Assembly (NCBI GenBank): GCA_033557465.1
Contig: CM066033.1
Span: 1,352,197,834 to 1,352,261,833 of the forward strand
Source of the DNA: Ichthyophis bannanicus
Lineage: Eukaryota; Chordata; Amphibia; Gymnophiona; Ichthyophiidae
Direction of reading: 5' to 3'
DNA: 64,000 nt
Shown one piece after another: positions 48,804-60,820 of this stretch (its first letter is position 1; each line of letters begins with the position of its first letter). The position numbers and the translations under genes were made by a program. Below the pieces are notes generated by a model. That model saw only the letters and a program-made list of their open reading frames with translations. It had not been told where the DNA came from and did not search any database.

Positions 48804-51033
48804 TTGGAGTTCATAGGAGCTCTCCTGGATACCACAAAGACAAGGGCCTATCTCCCCCAGGCCCGTTGCCTTCGCTTGGTGCAGTTAGCTTCTCAAGCAG
48901 TGCTAAAGCCTCATCTAACTGCTCGAGAAATGTTACAACTACTAGGCCACATGGCATCCACCGTGCATGTGGTTCCCTACGCTCGCCTCCATATGACAAC
49001 AGCTCAGTGGACTTTATCCACCCAATGGACTCCGGCATCAGGGTGCCTGTCAGACAAAATAGCAAACACAAGTTGCCTCATTTTGTCCCTCCAGTGGTGG
49101 AAGTCCACTCAAAACCTGTTTCTGGGGTCCCCTTTTCAGCAACCCTTACCCCAAGCAACTCTCACAAAAGATGCTTCTCCAATGGGTTGGGGAGCTCATC
49201 TGCAAGACCTCTCCACCCAAGGCACCTGGTCTCCACAAGAGAGTCATCTACATATCAATCTCTTGGAGCTCAGAGCAATCTTTCTTGCTCTGCGAGTGTT
49301 CCACACCCTGCTCAGCTACAAGACAGTCCTTATTCATACGGACAATCAAGTAGCCATGTTCTATGTGAACAAGCAGGGGGGAACAGGCTCTCTGTCGTTT
49401 TGCAATGAAGCTTTGCGACTATGGGCCTTCGCCAGAGAGCATCAGATTCATCTTCTGGCAGTGTATCTGCCAGGCATTCAAAACTCTTGGGCAGACAGAC
49501 TCAGTCGAGTTCTGCTTCCACACAAGTGGTCTCTACATGCAGACCAGGTGGCCAGGATCTTTCAACTTTGGGGAACCCCGGACATAGACCTCTTTGCAAG
49601 TCCGTGGAATGCCAAACTTCCCCGGTTCTGTTCCAGAACTCTGGCTCAGGGAGCTCAGGCCAGGGATGCTTTCCTCCTTCACTGGGGTCAAGACTTCCTG
49701 TATGCCTTTCCACCCATTCCCCTAATTCCCAAAACCCTGTTCAAGCTTCAGAGAGACAGAGGCCATATAATTCTCATAGCTCCACATTGGCCACGGCAAG
49801 TGTGGTACCCTCTGCTTCTACATCTCTCTCAAGCTCCCTCCCTGGAGTTAGGGTCTGCTCCAGATCTCCTATCCCAGAAGGACGGAATGTTATGGCATCC
49901 CCAATCCCCAGTCTCTGCATCTCAGGGCTTGGTTGCTGAAGGCTTAGATCTCCATGATCTTAATATCCCTCAACAAGTGAAAGATAGTCTTCTTGCTTCC
50001 AGGAAACCTTCCACAAGACGCTCTTATGCTTTCAAGTGGAAAAGGTTTACCATATGGTGGTCGCAAAAGGCTCTTAACCCCCTTGCGATACCTCTGGAAT
50101 CACTGCTGGAGTATCTCCTTCATTTATCCAATGCAGGTCTTAAGACTAATTCAGTAAGAGTCCATTTGAGTGCTATTGGAGCTTCTCTTAAGCCTCTAAA
50201 TGGACAGCCTATTTCCTCTCATCCTCTTATAGCAAGATTTATGAGAGGCCTTCTTCTAACTAAGCCTCCCATTAAGCCACCACCGGTGGCATGGGACTTA
50301 AACCTGGTTCTTATGCAGCTCATGAAGCCACCTTTCGAACCTTTAGCTACTACCTCCTTGAAATTCCTTTCTTGGAAGGTTATCTTTCTCATTGCAATCA
50401 CATCAGCACGCCGCATTAGTGAGTTGCAAGCGCTAGTAGCTAATCCACTTTATACAAGGTTCCATCATGACAAGGTAGTCCTTAGGACTCGTCCACACTT
50501 TATGCCTAAGGTAGCCTCGCCTTTTCATCTGAACCAAGCGGTCTACCTACCTGTGTTTTTTCCAGGGCCTCATGCATCAAATGCAGAGAGGAATCGTCAT
50601 ACCTTGGACTGTAAAAGAGCTTTAGCTTTTTACTTACAAAGAACACAGCAACATAGAAAGTCCTCTCAACTTTTTGTTGCTTTTGATCCTTCTCATTTTG
50701 GGACTTCCAGTCTCCAAGACAACACTGTCTAACTGGATTGCTCAGTGTATTTCCTTCGCCTCTCAGAGTAAGAACCTTTCTCTGGAGGGCCATATCACAG
50801 CTCACAGTGTGAGAGCCATGGCTGTCTCAATGGCTCATCTGCACTCTGTGTCTATCGACGACATCTGTCGAGCAGCCACTTGGGCCTCGGTTCATACCTT
50901 CACAGCCCATTACTGCTTGGACAAGGACTCCCGCCGAGATGCCTTGTTTGGTCAGGCTGTTCTCAAACACTTGTTCCAACTAAGCAACTCCTACCCACCA
51001 TCCCTGGTAGGATGCCAGAGATCCATGGGGTAA
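48804..51033 (+). pseudogene. DIRS-C3 RT end / RNase H / MT-like / recombinase, fused into one frame
   Basis: A single 648-codon frame (48786-50732; the first codons are CR1-derived) holds LEFIGALLDTTKTRA, RNase H (LTKDASPMGWGAH with Lys before Asp, TDNQVAMFYVNKQGG, ADRLSR), the DIDLFASPWN/YAFPPIPLIPK block, and the recombinase with ITSARRISELQAL. In C2 the recombinase is in the -1 frame; here one extra C in CATCCCCAATC near 49897 fuses the two. A frameshift near 50700 moves the Tyr segment (FTAHYCLDKDS) to frame 50674-51033. All recombinase catalytic residues can still be seen. Confidence 0.83.
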
Positions 51034-51097
51034 GTGGAGCCCTCTTCAGGGACACACAACTTCTGGGGTCTCCCTGGCACCTAAAGCTAGGGAGTTC

Positions 51098-51200
51098 CCA
51101 TATGTGATGACTACATTCCTGCTTGTTCCTGGAGACAGCATAGTTACTCACCTGTAACAGGTGATCTCCGGGAACAGCAGGAATTTAGTCCTCACAACCC
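51098..51200 (+). repeat. DIRS-C3 internal complementary region
   Basis: Same layout as in C1, with CTGGAGACAGCATAG at the junction. Confidence 0.87.
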
Positions 51201-51467
51201 ACCCACCTCCCCTAGGAGTTGTATCTCTCTATCTCTTTCCTATCCCTCTCTCTCTCTTTGTCTCAGCTTTAAAACTCAACTGGAGAGAGGTAGTTGGGAA
51301 AGACGGGAAGGCAGCATGCAGGCGCTGTGGGATGCTCCCAAAAGCTTTCTGATTGGACTCTGGGGAGCGTTCCCGCGCAGGCTTCGTCGGTACTGACGAT
51401 ACCCATATGTGAAGACTAAATTCCTGCTGTTCCCGGAGATCACCTGTTACAGGTGAGTAACTATGCT

Positions 51468-51999
51468 ATATTTTATACATGGGAATGTTTCTTGAGGAGG
51501 TTACAAAAAACTTAGAGCTTTTGAACCCTTTCCTCCAAGAGGATAAAAGAGCAGACTATTCATCACTAGTCAAACATGCTCAGAATGTCTGTAAGTTCAT
51601 GAATCGTGCTACCTTTGACTGTTTTGAATGTATTAGCAGAACCTCTGCCATAGCTATAGGAGCACGACGTATTGCCTGGCTCCAAGCTTCAGACTTGCAA
51701 GAATGGGTGCAGGAAAAGCTGGGAAATATTCCTTGCCCTGGAGAAAATCTTTTTGGCAAGGATTGACAATCTAAGGCTAATCAGCTTGACACTATAATGC
51801 TACTTTAAATAGATTGTCAAATATTTCTGCTAACCCAGTTAAGAAAAAGTCCTTTAAGAAACCCTTTTTCTCTAAGAAGAAAAAGTTCTATCCATTTTCC
51901 ACCCAACAGGCATATGTTCCCCAAAAAGGGCAACAGACGAGACAAAGAAAACCCAAACCTCAGCAGGCTCAACAAACTCAGCCTCCTCAGGGTTTTTGA
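51468..51999 (+). pseudogene. DIRS-C5 gag C-terminal part
   Basis: MGMFLEEVTKNLELL, then ARRIAWLQASDLQEWVQ and GENLFGKD (LAP2alpha-like block), stop at 51764. A Lys-rich tail follows in 51814-51999, ending PPQGF. Confidence 0.82.
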
Positions 52000-53830
52000 T
52001 TTTTATCTAGAGAACTTAATCATTCTTCCTTTGTTAGGCCCAGAACCTCTAAATATTCCAGACCGTATCTGCCATTTTGTCAAAAGATGGCAACAAATCA
52101 CATCAGAAGCCTGGACTTTGTCCATAGTGAGTCTGGGGTACAAGCTTCGTTTCCTCAGCTTGCCACCACCCACAGTAGTAAAACAGTTCAACTCTCAACC
52201 TCTAGGCATAGACCTCTTGCTACAAGAGGTCTGTACTCTTCTAGCTCAAGGAGCTATAGAAGAGGTTCCTCTATGCCAACGGGGTACAGGGTTTTACTCC
52301 CTCTATTTTCTCATTCCAAAAAAGACTGGGTTTAAGGCCAATTCTAGATCTCAGAGAGCTGAACAAATATCTAGTCCGAGAGAAGTTCAAAATGCTTTCC
52401 CTCGGCTCTCTTCTGCCATACCTTCACAGGCAAGATTGGCTATGTTCTGTAGATTTAAAAGACGCCTACATGCATATCCTTATTCATGTAGATCACAGGA
52501 AATTCCTTCGGTTCCTAGTCCAGGGAAGACATTTTCAATACAGAGTCCTTCCCTTTGGGCTGGCCTTTGCTCCAAGCGTCTTCACAAAATGCATGGCAGT
52601 AGTAGCAGCATTCATGAAGACCCTGGGGATTTTTGTCTTCCCTTACTTGGACGATTGGCTCATCCGGGCGCAGTCAGCTCAAGAAGCTCATCAGGCCCTA
52701 TTGCGAGCAAAACAAATACTCCAGTATTTGGGATGGGTCATAAATCTTCCAAAGTCCCAGCTCACCCCATCTCAATCCCTCGCGTTTATAGGGGCTCGCT
52801 TGGACACACAGCTTGCAAGGGCCTTCCTGCCCCAACCATGCTGTCTGCGAATCATCAAGCTAGCATCTCAAGCAGCACTGCAGACTTTCCTTTCTGCTCG
52901 ACAGATGCTTCGCCTACTAGGTCACATGACATCTGTGGTCCATGTAATACCTTACGCTCGTCTTCACATGAGAGCGGCCCAGTGGACCTTAGCTTCCCAA
53001 TGGTCCCAGGCCTCAGGAAGCCTGTCAGACAAGATCAGAGTTACCACACGCCTGATTCTGTCTCTCCGTTGGTGGCCGTCTCTAGAAAACCTTTTAATAG
53101 GCTCTCCTTTCTAGCAACCACCACCTCAGGCTATCCTAACAACAGATGCCTCCAAGATGGGTTGGGGAGCCCACTTGGGCAATCTATCAACACAGGGCCT
53201 TTGGTCCTCATAGGAGGCTCTTCTTCATATAAACCTATTAGAACTCGGAGCCATCTCCAATGCTATTCAAGTCTTTTGCACCCAGCTCATAAACAAAACA
53301 GTTCTGGTGCAAACAGACAATCAAGTAGCCATGTTTTACCTCAACAAACAAGGCGGAAGAGGCTCTCTGCAACTATGCAATGAAGCTCTGTGACTATGGG
53401 CCTTTGCCAGAGAGCATCAGATTCATCTGCTGGCAGTCTATCTTCCAGGCGTTCAGAACGTTTGGGCAGACAGACTCAGTCGAGTACTCCTGCCACACGA
53501 GTGGTCACTCCACTCCTACCATCTTGCTCAGGTTTTTCATGCCTGACATAGACCTCTTTGCAAGTCCACAGAATGCCAAACTTCACTGGTTTTGTTCCAG
53601 ACTTCCAGCACAGAACTGTCAAATCAGGGATGCATTCCTGCTCCACTGGGGTCAGGATTACCTATATGCATTTCCACCAATTCCTCTAATCCCCAAAACC
53701 TTATTCAAGCTCCAGAGGGACAAAGGATTCATGATCCTCATAGCGCCTTCCTGGCCGAGGCAAACATGGTATCCTCTTCTCTTGCATCTCTCTCAAGCCA
53801 CCCCTCTGGAGTTAGGGAGTGCTCCAGATC
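52000..53830 (+). pseudogene. DIRS-C5 RT / RNase H / MT-like, frameshifted
   Basis: RT N-terminus in the frame ending near 52325 (ICHFVKRWQQITSEAW; GTGFYSLYFLIPKKTG). The palm is in 52392-53114 (VDLKDAYMHI, LPFGLAFAPSVF, FPYLDDWLIR). RNase H is broken at stops near 53112 and 53391. The MT-like block is in 53380-53991 with part deleted between HTSGHS and MPDIDLFASPQN. Confidence 0.83.
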
Positions 53831-54321
53831 TTCTGTCCCAGGACAACGGATCTCTACTACACCCCAGTCCCTACATCTCAAGGCCTGGTTACTCAAGGCC
53901 TAGACTTTCAAGATCTAGACCTTTCTCAACAAGTGAAGGACATTCTTCTGGCCTCCAGGAAGCCTTCCACAAGACGCTCTTATGCTTTTAAATGGAAAAG
54001 GTTCTCTTCCTGGTGTTATCAGAGAGGACTTACTCCCTCTTCAGTACCAGTAGACTGTCTTCTAGAGTATCTCCATTTGTCGGCTTCTGGTCTTCAGACC
54101 AATTCTGTTAGAGTCCATCTTAGTGCTATTGCTGCATCTCATAAGCTCTTAGATGGACAACCAATTTCCTCTCATCCACTTATTTCTAGATTTATGAGAG
54201 GACTTCTTCTAACGAAACCTCTCATTAAACCACCTCCAGTGGCATGGGATCTTAACCTTGTTCTAGGGGTACTCATGGAGCCACCTTTTGAGCCTTTGGC
54301 TACTTCGGATCTGAAGTTTCT
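53831..54321 (+). pseudogene. DIRS-C5 tyrosine recombinase, N-terminal part (split by C4)
   Basis: Open frame from VTQGLDFQDLDLSQQVKDIL through RKPSTRRSYAFKW to EPPFEPLATSDLKFL, where C4 interrupts between codons for L and S-W. It continues at 59986. Confidence 0.87.
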
Positions 54322-54325
54322 ATCT

Positions 54326-54490
54326 CCAGGAACAAGCAGGAATGAGTCTTCACATCTGGGTATCGTCGGTACCGACGGAGCCTGCACGGGAACGCTCCCC
54401 AGCGTCCAGTAAGAAAGCTTTTGGGAGCATCCCACAGCGCCTGCGCGCTGCCTTCCCGCCTTTCCCAACCGCCTCTCTCCAGTTCTTCTT
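54326..54490 (+). repeat. DIRS-C4 left inverted terminal repeat
   Basis: Matches the inverted right end near 59800-59955. Contains the perfect 14-bp palindrome CGTCGGTACCGACG at 54366-54379. Confidence 0.87.
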
Positions 54491-54698
54491 TTCCGCGGAG
54501 CCAGCAGGTCGTGTTCCTGTCACCGCAGAAGAAGTTCTTTATTTTTTCTTTATTCTTTTGTGTCGCGTCTGCCTTCTTCGACGTCGGACCGGTACCGCCG
54601 GTCTTTTCTTTTCTTTCTTTAAAAAAAAACAAAAAACTTATACTTTCTTCACTGTGCATTTTCAGTTTTTGGGCCTTAGGCCTAAAAATTTTCTCCTC

Positions 54699-56560
54699 AT
54701 GGAGAAGCCCGCCTCCAGGTTTAAAAAGTGCACAAAATGTGGCGGTACTATTTCTGTCACCGACACCCATGATTGGTGTCTAAAATGTTTGGGTCCTGAC
54801 CATTCCATCACGGATTGTATGTCCTGTACCATGATGTCTAAAAGAGGTCGGCAGAACCGAGCAGCCAAGCTCAGTACCCTGTTTCCCTCTGATGCAGCTT
54901 CGGTGGCATCGACGACTTCCAGGGCTGCTTCTTCCTCCCATGGATCTCAGGTAACCAAGCATAAATCTGGCCGGTCTTCGAAGGGCAAATCTCCCTCTAA
55001 GCATCGAGATTCCTCCGGGCTTGTCCTCGAGGACTCCGCACCGGCAAAATTACCCCGGCGGGAAGTTCCGGCTTCCAAAGCATTGTCTATGGGGTCACAG
55101 GTTGACATCGATGGCTTGGCCTCGACCGATCACCTGTTGCCGTGTTCTGGGGTACCGGTGGCTCCCACTGGTACCGACATCCAGACTTTGGTGGCATCGA
55201 TGGATCAGAAGATTCTGACCATGCAGCGCACCCTGACGGCATTCATGCAGGCTGCGACACCTCCGGTACCGCATCAATCCCCGTTGCCAGTACCGGCTCC
55301 GGCACCGGCATCATTCCCGGTACCGGTACCGATTGCATCGACATCGGCTTCGGTGTCGACTGCAACGGTACCCTGTCCTATGATGCCCATAGGTACCGAA
55401 CCGGTACCGGTTACTCCCGATGTCGATCCCACTCGGTACGCAAATCGGGCTTTACAGGAACATCCAGACAGGCGATACTTCGATTCCTCCGATGATTCTG
55501 AGGAGTCTGAAGGATCTGTCGAGGCATCGATACTTCTTCCTCAGAAGTCGTCTTCTCCTAAACGAAGAATGTCTCCTCCAGAAGACTTGTCTTTTCAAGA
55601 CTTCGTTAGAGAAGTGGCTAGGGGCCTCTCCATCACAGTGGCCCCTGAGTCAGAGCCTAGAACCAAGCAGCTGGATATTTTACAATATCCTAAAGCTCCT
55701 AAAGAGGCAGCTACTTTACCTATTCATGAGATTTTGTATGATCTCATGTTGAGCCATGTGGGAGACAGCTCTTACCACCTCTCCTCATTCTCGTAGGTTA
55801 GACACCATGTATCGTGTCCCTCCTTGTCCTGGCTTTCATAACTCAGCTTCCTCACCACTCTATTGTGGTAGAGTCTGCCATGAGAAAGATAAAGAGTGCA
55901 AAAAGACACTCATCTAATTCTCCAGGACGTGAATGCAGGACCCTAGATGCTTTTGGCCGTAGGGTTTTTCAAGCTTCTATGCTAGCTGCCAGAATCAACT
56001 CCTATAGTCTCTATATAGGGATGTTTCTAAAAGAAGTCACAGATCATCTGCAGACTTTAACCCCTTTTATTTCAGAAGATAAAAGGCAGGAGTTTCTCAC
56101 TTGGCTCAAGCATGCCCAGGATGTTTCCAAATTTTCCAACCATGCAGCCTTTGACTCTTTTGAGTGTGTAAGCAGAGCCTCGGCTATTGCCATAGGTGCA
56201 CACAGAATTGCTTGGCTACAAGCTTCTGATTTGGAACTCTGGGTCCAAGATGAATTAGGAAATCTTCCTTGTACAGGTGAAAACCTTTTTGGCAAGGATT
56301 GGCAAGCAAAGGCCACTCAGATGGATGCTGAGAACTCCGCTTTGGATCGACTTTCAAAGTCCACCTCTGCTCCTGCTAAGAAAAGATTGTTCAAAAAGAC
56401 ATCTTTTTCTAAAAAGGGAAGATGATATCCTGCTTATGGTCAGCAGGCATCTTCTGCAGTTTGTTTTGCTGCAAAACATCAGCAACCACCTAAACAGGCC
56501 AAGTCAAAGGCTGCTAGGCCTTCCACGGCCCAGCAGCCTCAGCCTCCTCAGGGCCTTTGA
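54699..56560 (+). pseudogene. DIRS-C4 gag, one main frameshift
   Basis: From the ATG at 54699, 366 codons: Cys/His cluster CTKC-x12-CLKC-x4-H-x4-CMSC, a Ser/Lys-rich region, a Pro/Val-rich repeat segment, an acidic stretch (SSDDSEESEGS) and PPEDLSFQDFVREVARGL. A frameshift near 55750 (after HEILYDLML) leads to 55814-56425 with VVESAMRKIKSAKR and the LAP2alpha-like AHRIAWLQASDLELWVQ and ENLFGKDW. The Lys-rich end and PPQGL follow in a third frame to 56560. Confidence 0.85.
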
Positions 56561-58440
56561 CTTGCAACTAGAGAACTTAGCCTTTCTAGCTCTGGAAGAA
56601 CCAGAGCCCCCCTCACTATTCCAGGAAGGTTGGCTTACTTTGCTCCCAGATGGGAACAAATCACAGCAGAGCAATGGACCCTCTCCATCATAAGGGAAGG
56701 GTACAAGCTTCATTTCTTAAGCCTTCCTCCTCGCACCATGGTGAAACAGTTCAATTCTCCAACATCTCTCCTCAACCTTCTGGGTCATGAGATTGCCACC
56801 CTTCTTGCCCAAGGGGCAATAGAAGAAGTACCTCTTCTTCAACAGGGCTCAGGGTTTACTCCCCTTATTTTCTTATCCCAAAGAAAACAGGGGGCTACAG
56901 ACCCATATTAGATCTCAGAGAATTGAACAAGTTTCTATTCAAAGAGAAATTCAAGATGATTTCTCTCGGTGCTCTGCTTCCATACCTTCAGAGTCAGGAC
57001 TGGTTTTGTTCTCTAGATCTCAAGGATGCGTACACCCATGTCCTCATCCATCCAACACACAGAAGGTTCCTTCGGTTCCTTTTTCAGGGAAAGCACTACC
57101 AATACAGGGTGCTTCCTTTCGGTCTGGCCTCTGCACCAAGGGTGTTCACGAAATGCATGGCAGTAGTAGCTGCATTTCTACGCACTCTAGGAATATTCGT
57201 TTTCCCATACCTGGACGACTGGCTCATTCGAGCTCCATCCCAGTCAGAGGCCCAGAATTGTCTAATCTGCACAATGCGTGTTCTTCAGTATTTGGGACTG
57301 GTAATAAACATCCTAAAATAAAATTTCACCCCTACTCAGTCTCTGGAGTTTATAGGGACCTTGCTGGATACCACAACTGCAAGGGCCTATCTTCCTCAGG
57401 CCCGTTGCCTACGCTTGGTGCAGTTAGCCTCCCAGATACAGTTAAAGTCCCATTTAACTGCTCGAGAGATGTTACAACTCTTAGGCCACATGGCATCCAC
57501 CGTGCACGTGGTTCCATATGCTCGCCTTCACATGAGGGCAGCTCAATGGACTCAGGCATCAGGGTGCCTGTCAGACAAAATAGCAAACTCCAGTCGCCTT
57601 TTTTGGTCTCTCCAGTGGTGGAAGTCCTCTACAAATCTGTTGCTGGGGTCCCCTTTTCAGCAGTCACTACCCCAAGCAACTCTTACAACAGATGCTTCTC
57701 CAATGGGTTGGGGAGCTCATCTGCAGGATCTCTCCACCCAGGGCATCTGGTCTCCACAGGAGACATCTCTACATATCAATCTCTTGGAACTCAGAGCAAT
57801 ATTCTTAGCTCTGAGTGTTCCATTCCCTGCTCAGCTACAGGACAGTCCTCATCCATACGGACAACCAAGTAGCCATGTTCTATGTAAACAAGCAGGGCAG
57901 GACTGGCTCTGTCGCTTTGCAACGAAGCTTTGCGACTGTGGGCCTTCGCCAGAGAGCATCACATTCATCTTCTGGCAGTATATCTTCCAGGCGTTCAAAA
58001 CTCTTGGGCAGACAGCCTGAGTCGAGTTCTGCTTCCACACGAGTGGTTCCTCCACATGGACCAGGTAGCCAGGATTTTTCGAATTTGGGGAACCCCGGAC
58101 ATAGACCTCTTTGCAAGTTCGTGGAATGCCAAACTTCCCCGGTTCTGTTCCAGAATTCCGTGTCAGGGAGTTCAGGCCAAGGATGCCTTCCTCCTTCACT
58201 GGGGTCAAGACTTCCTTTATGCCTTTCCACCCATTCCCCTAATTCCCAAAACACTATTCAAGCTTCAGAGAGATCGAGGGACCATGATCCTCATAGCACC
58301 ACATTGGCCACGCCAAGTGTGATATCCTCTAGTTTTGCATCTCTCTCAAGCTCCTTCCCTGGACTTGGGCTCTGCACCAGACCTTGTATCCCAGGAGGAG
58401 GGAACATTGTGGCACCCAAACCCCCAGTCTCTTCATCTCA
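56561..58440 (+). pseudogene. DIRS-C4 RT / RNase H / MT-like, frameshifted
   Basis: RT N-terminus in 56630-56911, palm in 56923-57321 (SLDLKDAYTHV, LPFGLASAPRVF, FPYLDDWLIR), ending at a TAA where other copies have Ser/Asn. RNase H: LTTDASPMGWGAH in 57361-58020, TDNQVAMFYVNKQG in the neighbouring frame. The MT-like block is in 57930-58322 (DIDLFASSWN, YAFPPIPLIPK, ILIAPHWPRQV), which stops at 58320. Confidence 0.86.
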
Positions 58441-59500
58441 GGGCTTGGTTGCTGAAGGCCTACACCTTCAAGGTTTTCATCTCTCTCAGCAAGTCAGAGA
58501 TATTATTCATGCCTCTAGAAAGCCTTCTACTAGACGTTCCTATGCTTTCAAATGGAAAAGATTTACCAATTGGTGTACAGAGAAGGGTCTTAACCCTCTT
58601 GCAATACCTTTGAATTCTTTACTAGAGTATCTCCTGCATTTATCCCATGCAGGTCTTAAAACAAATTCAGTAAGAGTCCATTTAAGTGCTATTGCAGCGT
58701 CCCTCAAGCCTCTCAATGGACAGCCTATTTCCTCTCATCCTCTTATAGCAAGATTCATGAGAGGCCTTCTTCTAACTAAACCTCCCATTAGACCACCTTC
58801 AGTGGCATGGGACTTAAACCTGGTTCTTGGCCAGCTTATGAAGCCACCCTTTGATCCTTTAGCCACCATCTCCTTGAAATTTCTTTCTTGGAAAGTTATC
58901 TTTCTCATTGCAGTCACCTCAGCACTCCGCATCAATGAATTGCAAGCTTTGGTGGCTAATCCACCTTATACAAGGTTCCATCATGATAAGGTAGTCCTCG
59001 GGACCAATCCACACTTTATGCCCAAAGTGGTCTCGCCTTTTCATCTAAACCAAGAGGTATATTTGCCTGTCTTTTTTCCAGGACCTCATGCATCAAGTGC
59101 AGAGGGGAATCTTCATACCTTGGATTGTAAGAGAGCTCTCGCTTTTTACTTACAAAGAACACAGCAGCATAGAAAGTCTTCTCAACTCTTTGTTGCTTTT
59201 GATCCTTCTCATTTAGGACTTCCAGTTTCTAAGAGAACACTGTCCAACTGGATTGCTCAGCGTATTTCTTTTGCCTACCAGAGTAGGAACCTTTCTCTGG
59301 AGGGCCATGTCACAGCTCACAATGTGAGAGCCATGGCAGCCTCAATGGCTCATCTAAACTCCGTGTCCATCGACCAAATCTGTTGAGCGGCCACCTGGGC
59401 CTCGTTTCATACCTTCACAGCCCATTACTGTTTGGACAAGGACTTCCGCCGGGATGCCTCGTTTGGTCAGGCTGTTCTCAAACACCTGTTCCATTCCTAA
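58441..59500 (+). pseudogene. DIRS-C4 tyrosine recombinase, one late stop
   Basis: Open from LVAEGLHLQGFHLSQQV to the TGA at 59384. VTSALRINELQAL shows Leu where the box I Arg is expected. AHNVRAMAASMAHL corresponds to box II. The stop replaces the Arg codon of CRAATWA, and the Tyr segment FTAHYCLDKD follows in 59383-59500. Confidence 0.85.
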
Positions 59501-59617
59501 TCAACTCCTACCCACCTACCCTGGTTGGATGCCAGAGATCCATGGGGGGAGGTAGAGTCCTTTTCAAGGACACACAACCTGGGGGTCTTCCCCTGGCATC
59601 TGCAGCTAGGGAGTCCC

Positions 59618-59720
59618 CATATGTGAAGACTCATTCCTGCTTGTTCCTGGAGATAGCACAGTTACTTACCTGTAACAGGTGATCTCTGGGAATAGCAGGA
59701 ATAAGTCTTCACAACCCACC
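59618..59720 (+). repeat. DIRS-C4 internal complementary region
   Basis: Same layout as in C1. Confidence 0.88.
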
Positions 59721-59985
59721 CACCTCCCCTAGGAGTTATATCTCTCTATCTATCTTTCCTTTCCTCTCTCTCTCTTTGTCTCAGCTTTAAAACTCGAACT
59801 GGAGAGAGGCGGTTGGGAAAGGCGGGAAGGCAGCGCGCAGGCACTGTGGGATGCTCCCAAAAGCTTTCTTACTGGACGCTGGGGAGCGTTCCCGCGCAGG
59901 CTCCGTCGATACCAACGATACCCATATGTGAAGACTTATTCCTGCTGTTCCCAGAGATCACCTGTTACAGGTAAGTAACTGTGCT

Positions 59986-60598
59986 TTCATGGAAAGTCAT
60001 TTTCCTAATTGCCATCACTTCTGCAAGATGCATTGTGAACTTCAGGCTTTAGTGGCTGATCCACCTTATACGAGGTTTCATCATGGTAAGGTAGTCCTTA
60101 GGACTCATCCTCATTTTCTTCCAAAGGTGGTTTCACTTTTCATCTAAACCAATCAGTTTATCTTCCCGTTTTCTTTCCTAGGCCTCATTCCTCCTCTGCG
60201 GAAAGGAAACTTCATACTTTGGAGATAAAATGCTAGAGCTATTTTACAGTCCAAAGGACCCAGCCTCACAGAAAGTCTTCTCAGCTTTTTGCGGCTTTTG
60301 ATTCTAGCCATTTAGGACTTCCTGTCACTAAGGGAACCCTCTCTAAATGGATTGCAGATTGTATTTCCTATACATATCAAAGTAAAGGAATACCTCTGGA
60401 AGGCCATGTCGCAGCTCATAATGTCAGAGCCATGGCAGCCTCAACAGCTAACCTTCGTTTAGTGGCTATTGATGAAATCTGCAAAGCAGCAACTTGGGCC
60501 TCAGTACATACTTTCACTGCCCATTATTGTCTGGACAAGGACTCCCGCCGGGTTGCCTTGTTTGGTCAAGCTGTAATGCAACACCTTTTCCACTCATA
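59986..60598 (+). pseudogene. DIRS-C5 tyrosine recombinase, C-terminal part
   Basis: Decayed by small indels, including one in the box I region (TSARCI, Arg followed by Cys). The Tyr codon in AHYCLD near 60520 is present. Confidence 0.82.
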
Positions 60599-60717
60599 AT
60601 TCAACTCCTACCCTCCATCCACTTGGATGTCTGAGGTCCCTGGGGGGAAGCATGGCCCATCTACATAGATTTGCTACATGCTGGGTCTTCCCTAGGCATC
60701 TTTCAGCTGGGGAGTCC

Positions 60718-60820
60718 CCATATGTGAAGACTCATTCCTGCTTGTTCCTGGAGATAGCGTAGTTACTCACCTGTAACAGGTGATCTCCGGGAACAGCAGG
60801 AATAATTCTTCACAACCCAC
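60718..60820 (+). repeat. DIRS-C5 internal complementary region
   Basis: Same layout as in C1. Confidence 0.87.

Larger units (their letters stand above)
48804..51467 (+). mobile_element. DIRS retrotransposon, family C, copy C3 (right half only)
   Basis: Begins at the RT C-terminus next to a CR1 3' end and runs to the family C right end at 51467. Its right flank is gag of copy C5, so C3 had inserted into C5. The left half of C3 and the gag start of C5 are both missing, consistent with one deletion or with the CR1 arrival. Confidence 0.87.
51468..54321 (+). mobile_element. DIRS retrotransposon, family C, copy C5, left segment
   Basis: Begins in gag (codons YILYMGMFLEEV) immediately after the right end of C3, and continues through RT, RNase H, and the recombinase N-terminus to the insertion of C4 at 54321/54322. 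The rest is at 59986-61086. More diverged in sequence than C1-C4, fitting its role as the older host. Confidence 0.88.
54322..59985 (+). mobile_element. DIRS retrotransposon, family C, copy C4, nested in C5
   Basis: 5664 bp, from ATCTCCAGG at 54322 to GCT at 59985. Joining 54321 to 59986 restores LKFLSWK in the C5 recombinase exactly, so the insertion was precise with no target-site duplication. gag is the longest among C copies. It is the last DIRS arrival at this spot. Confidence 0.94.
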
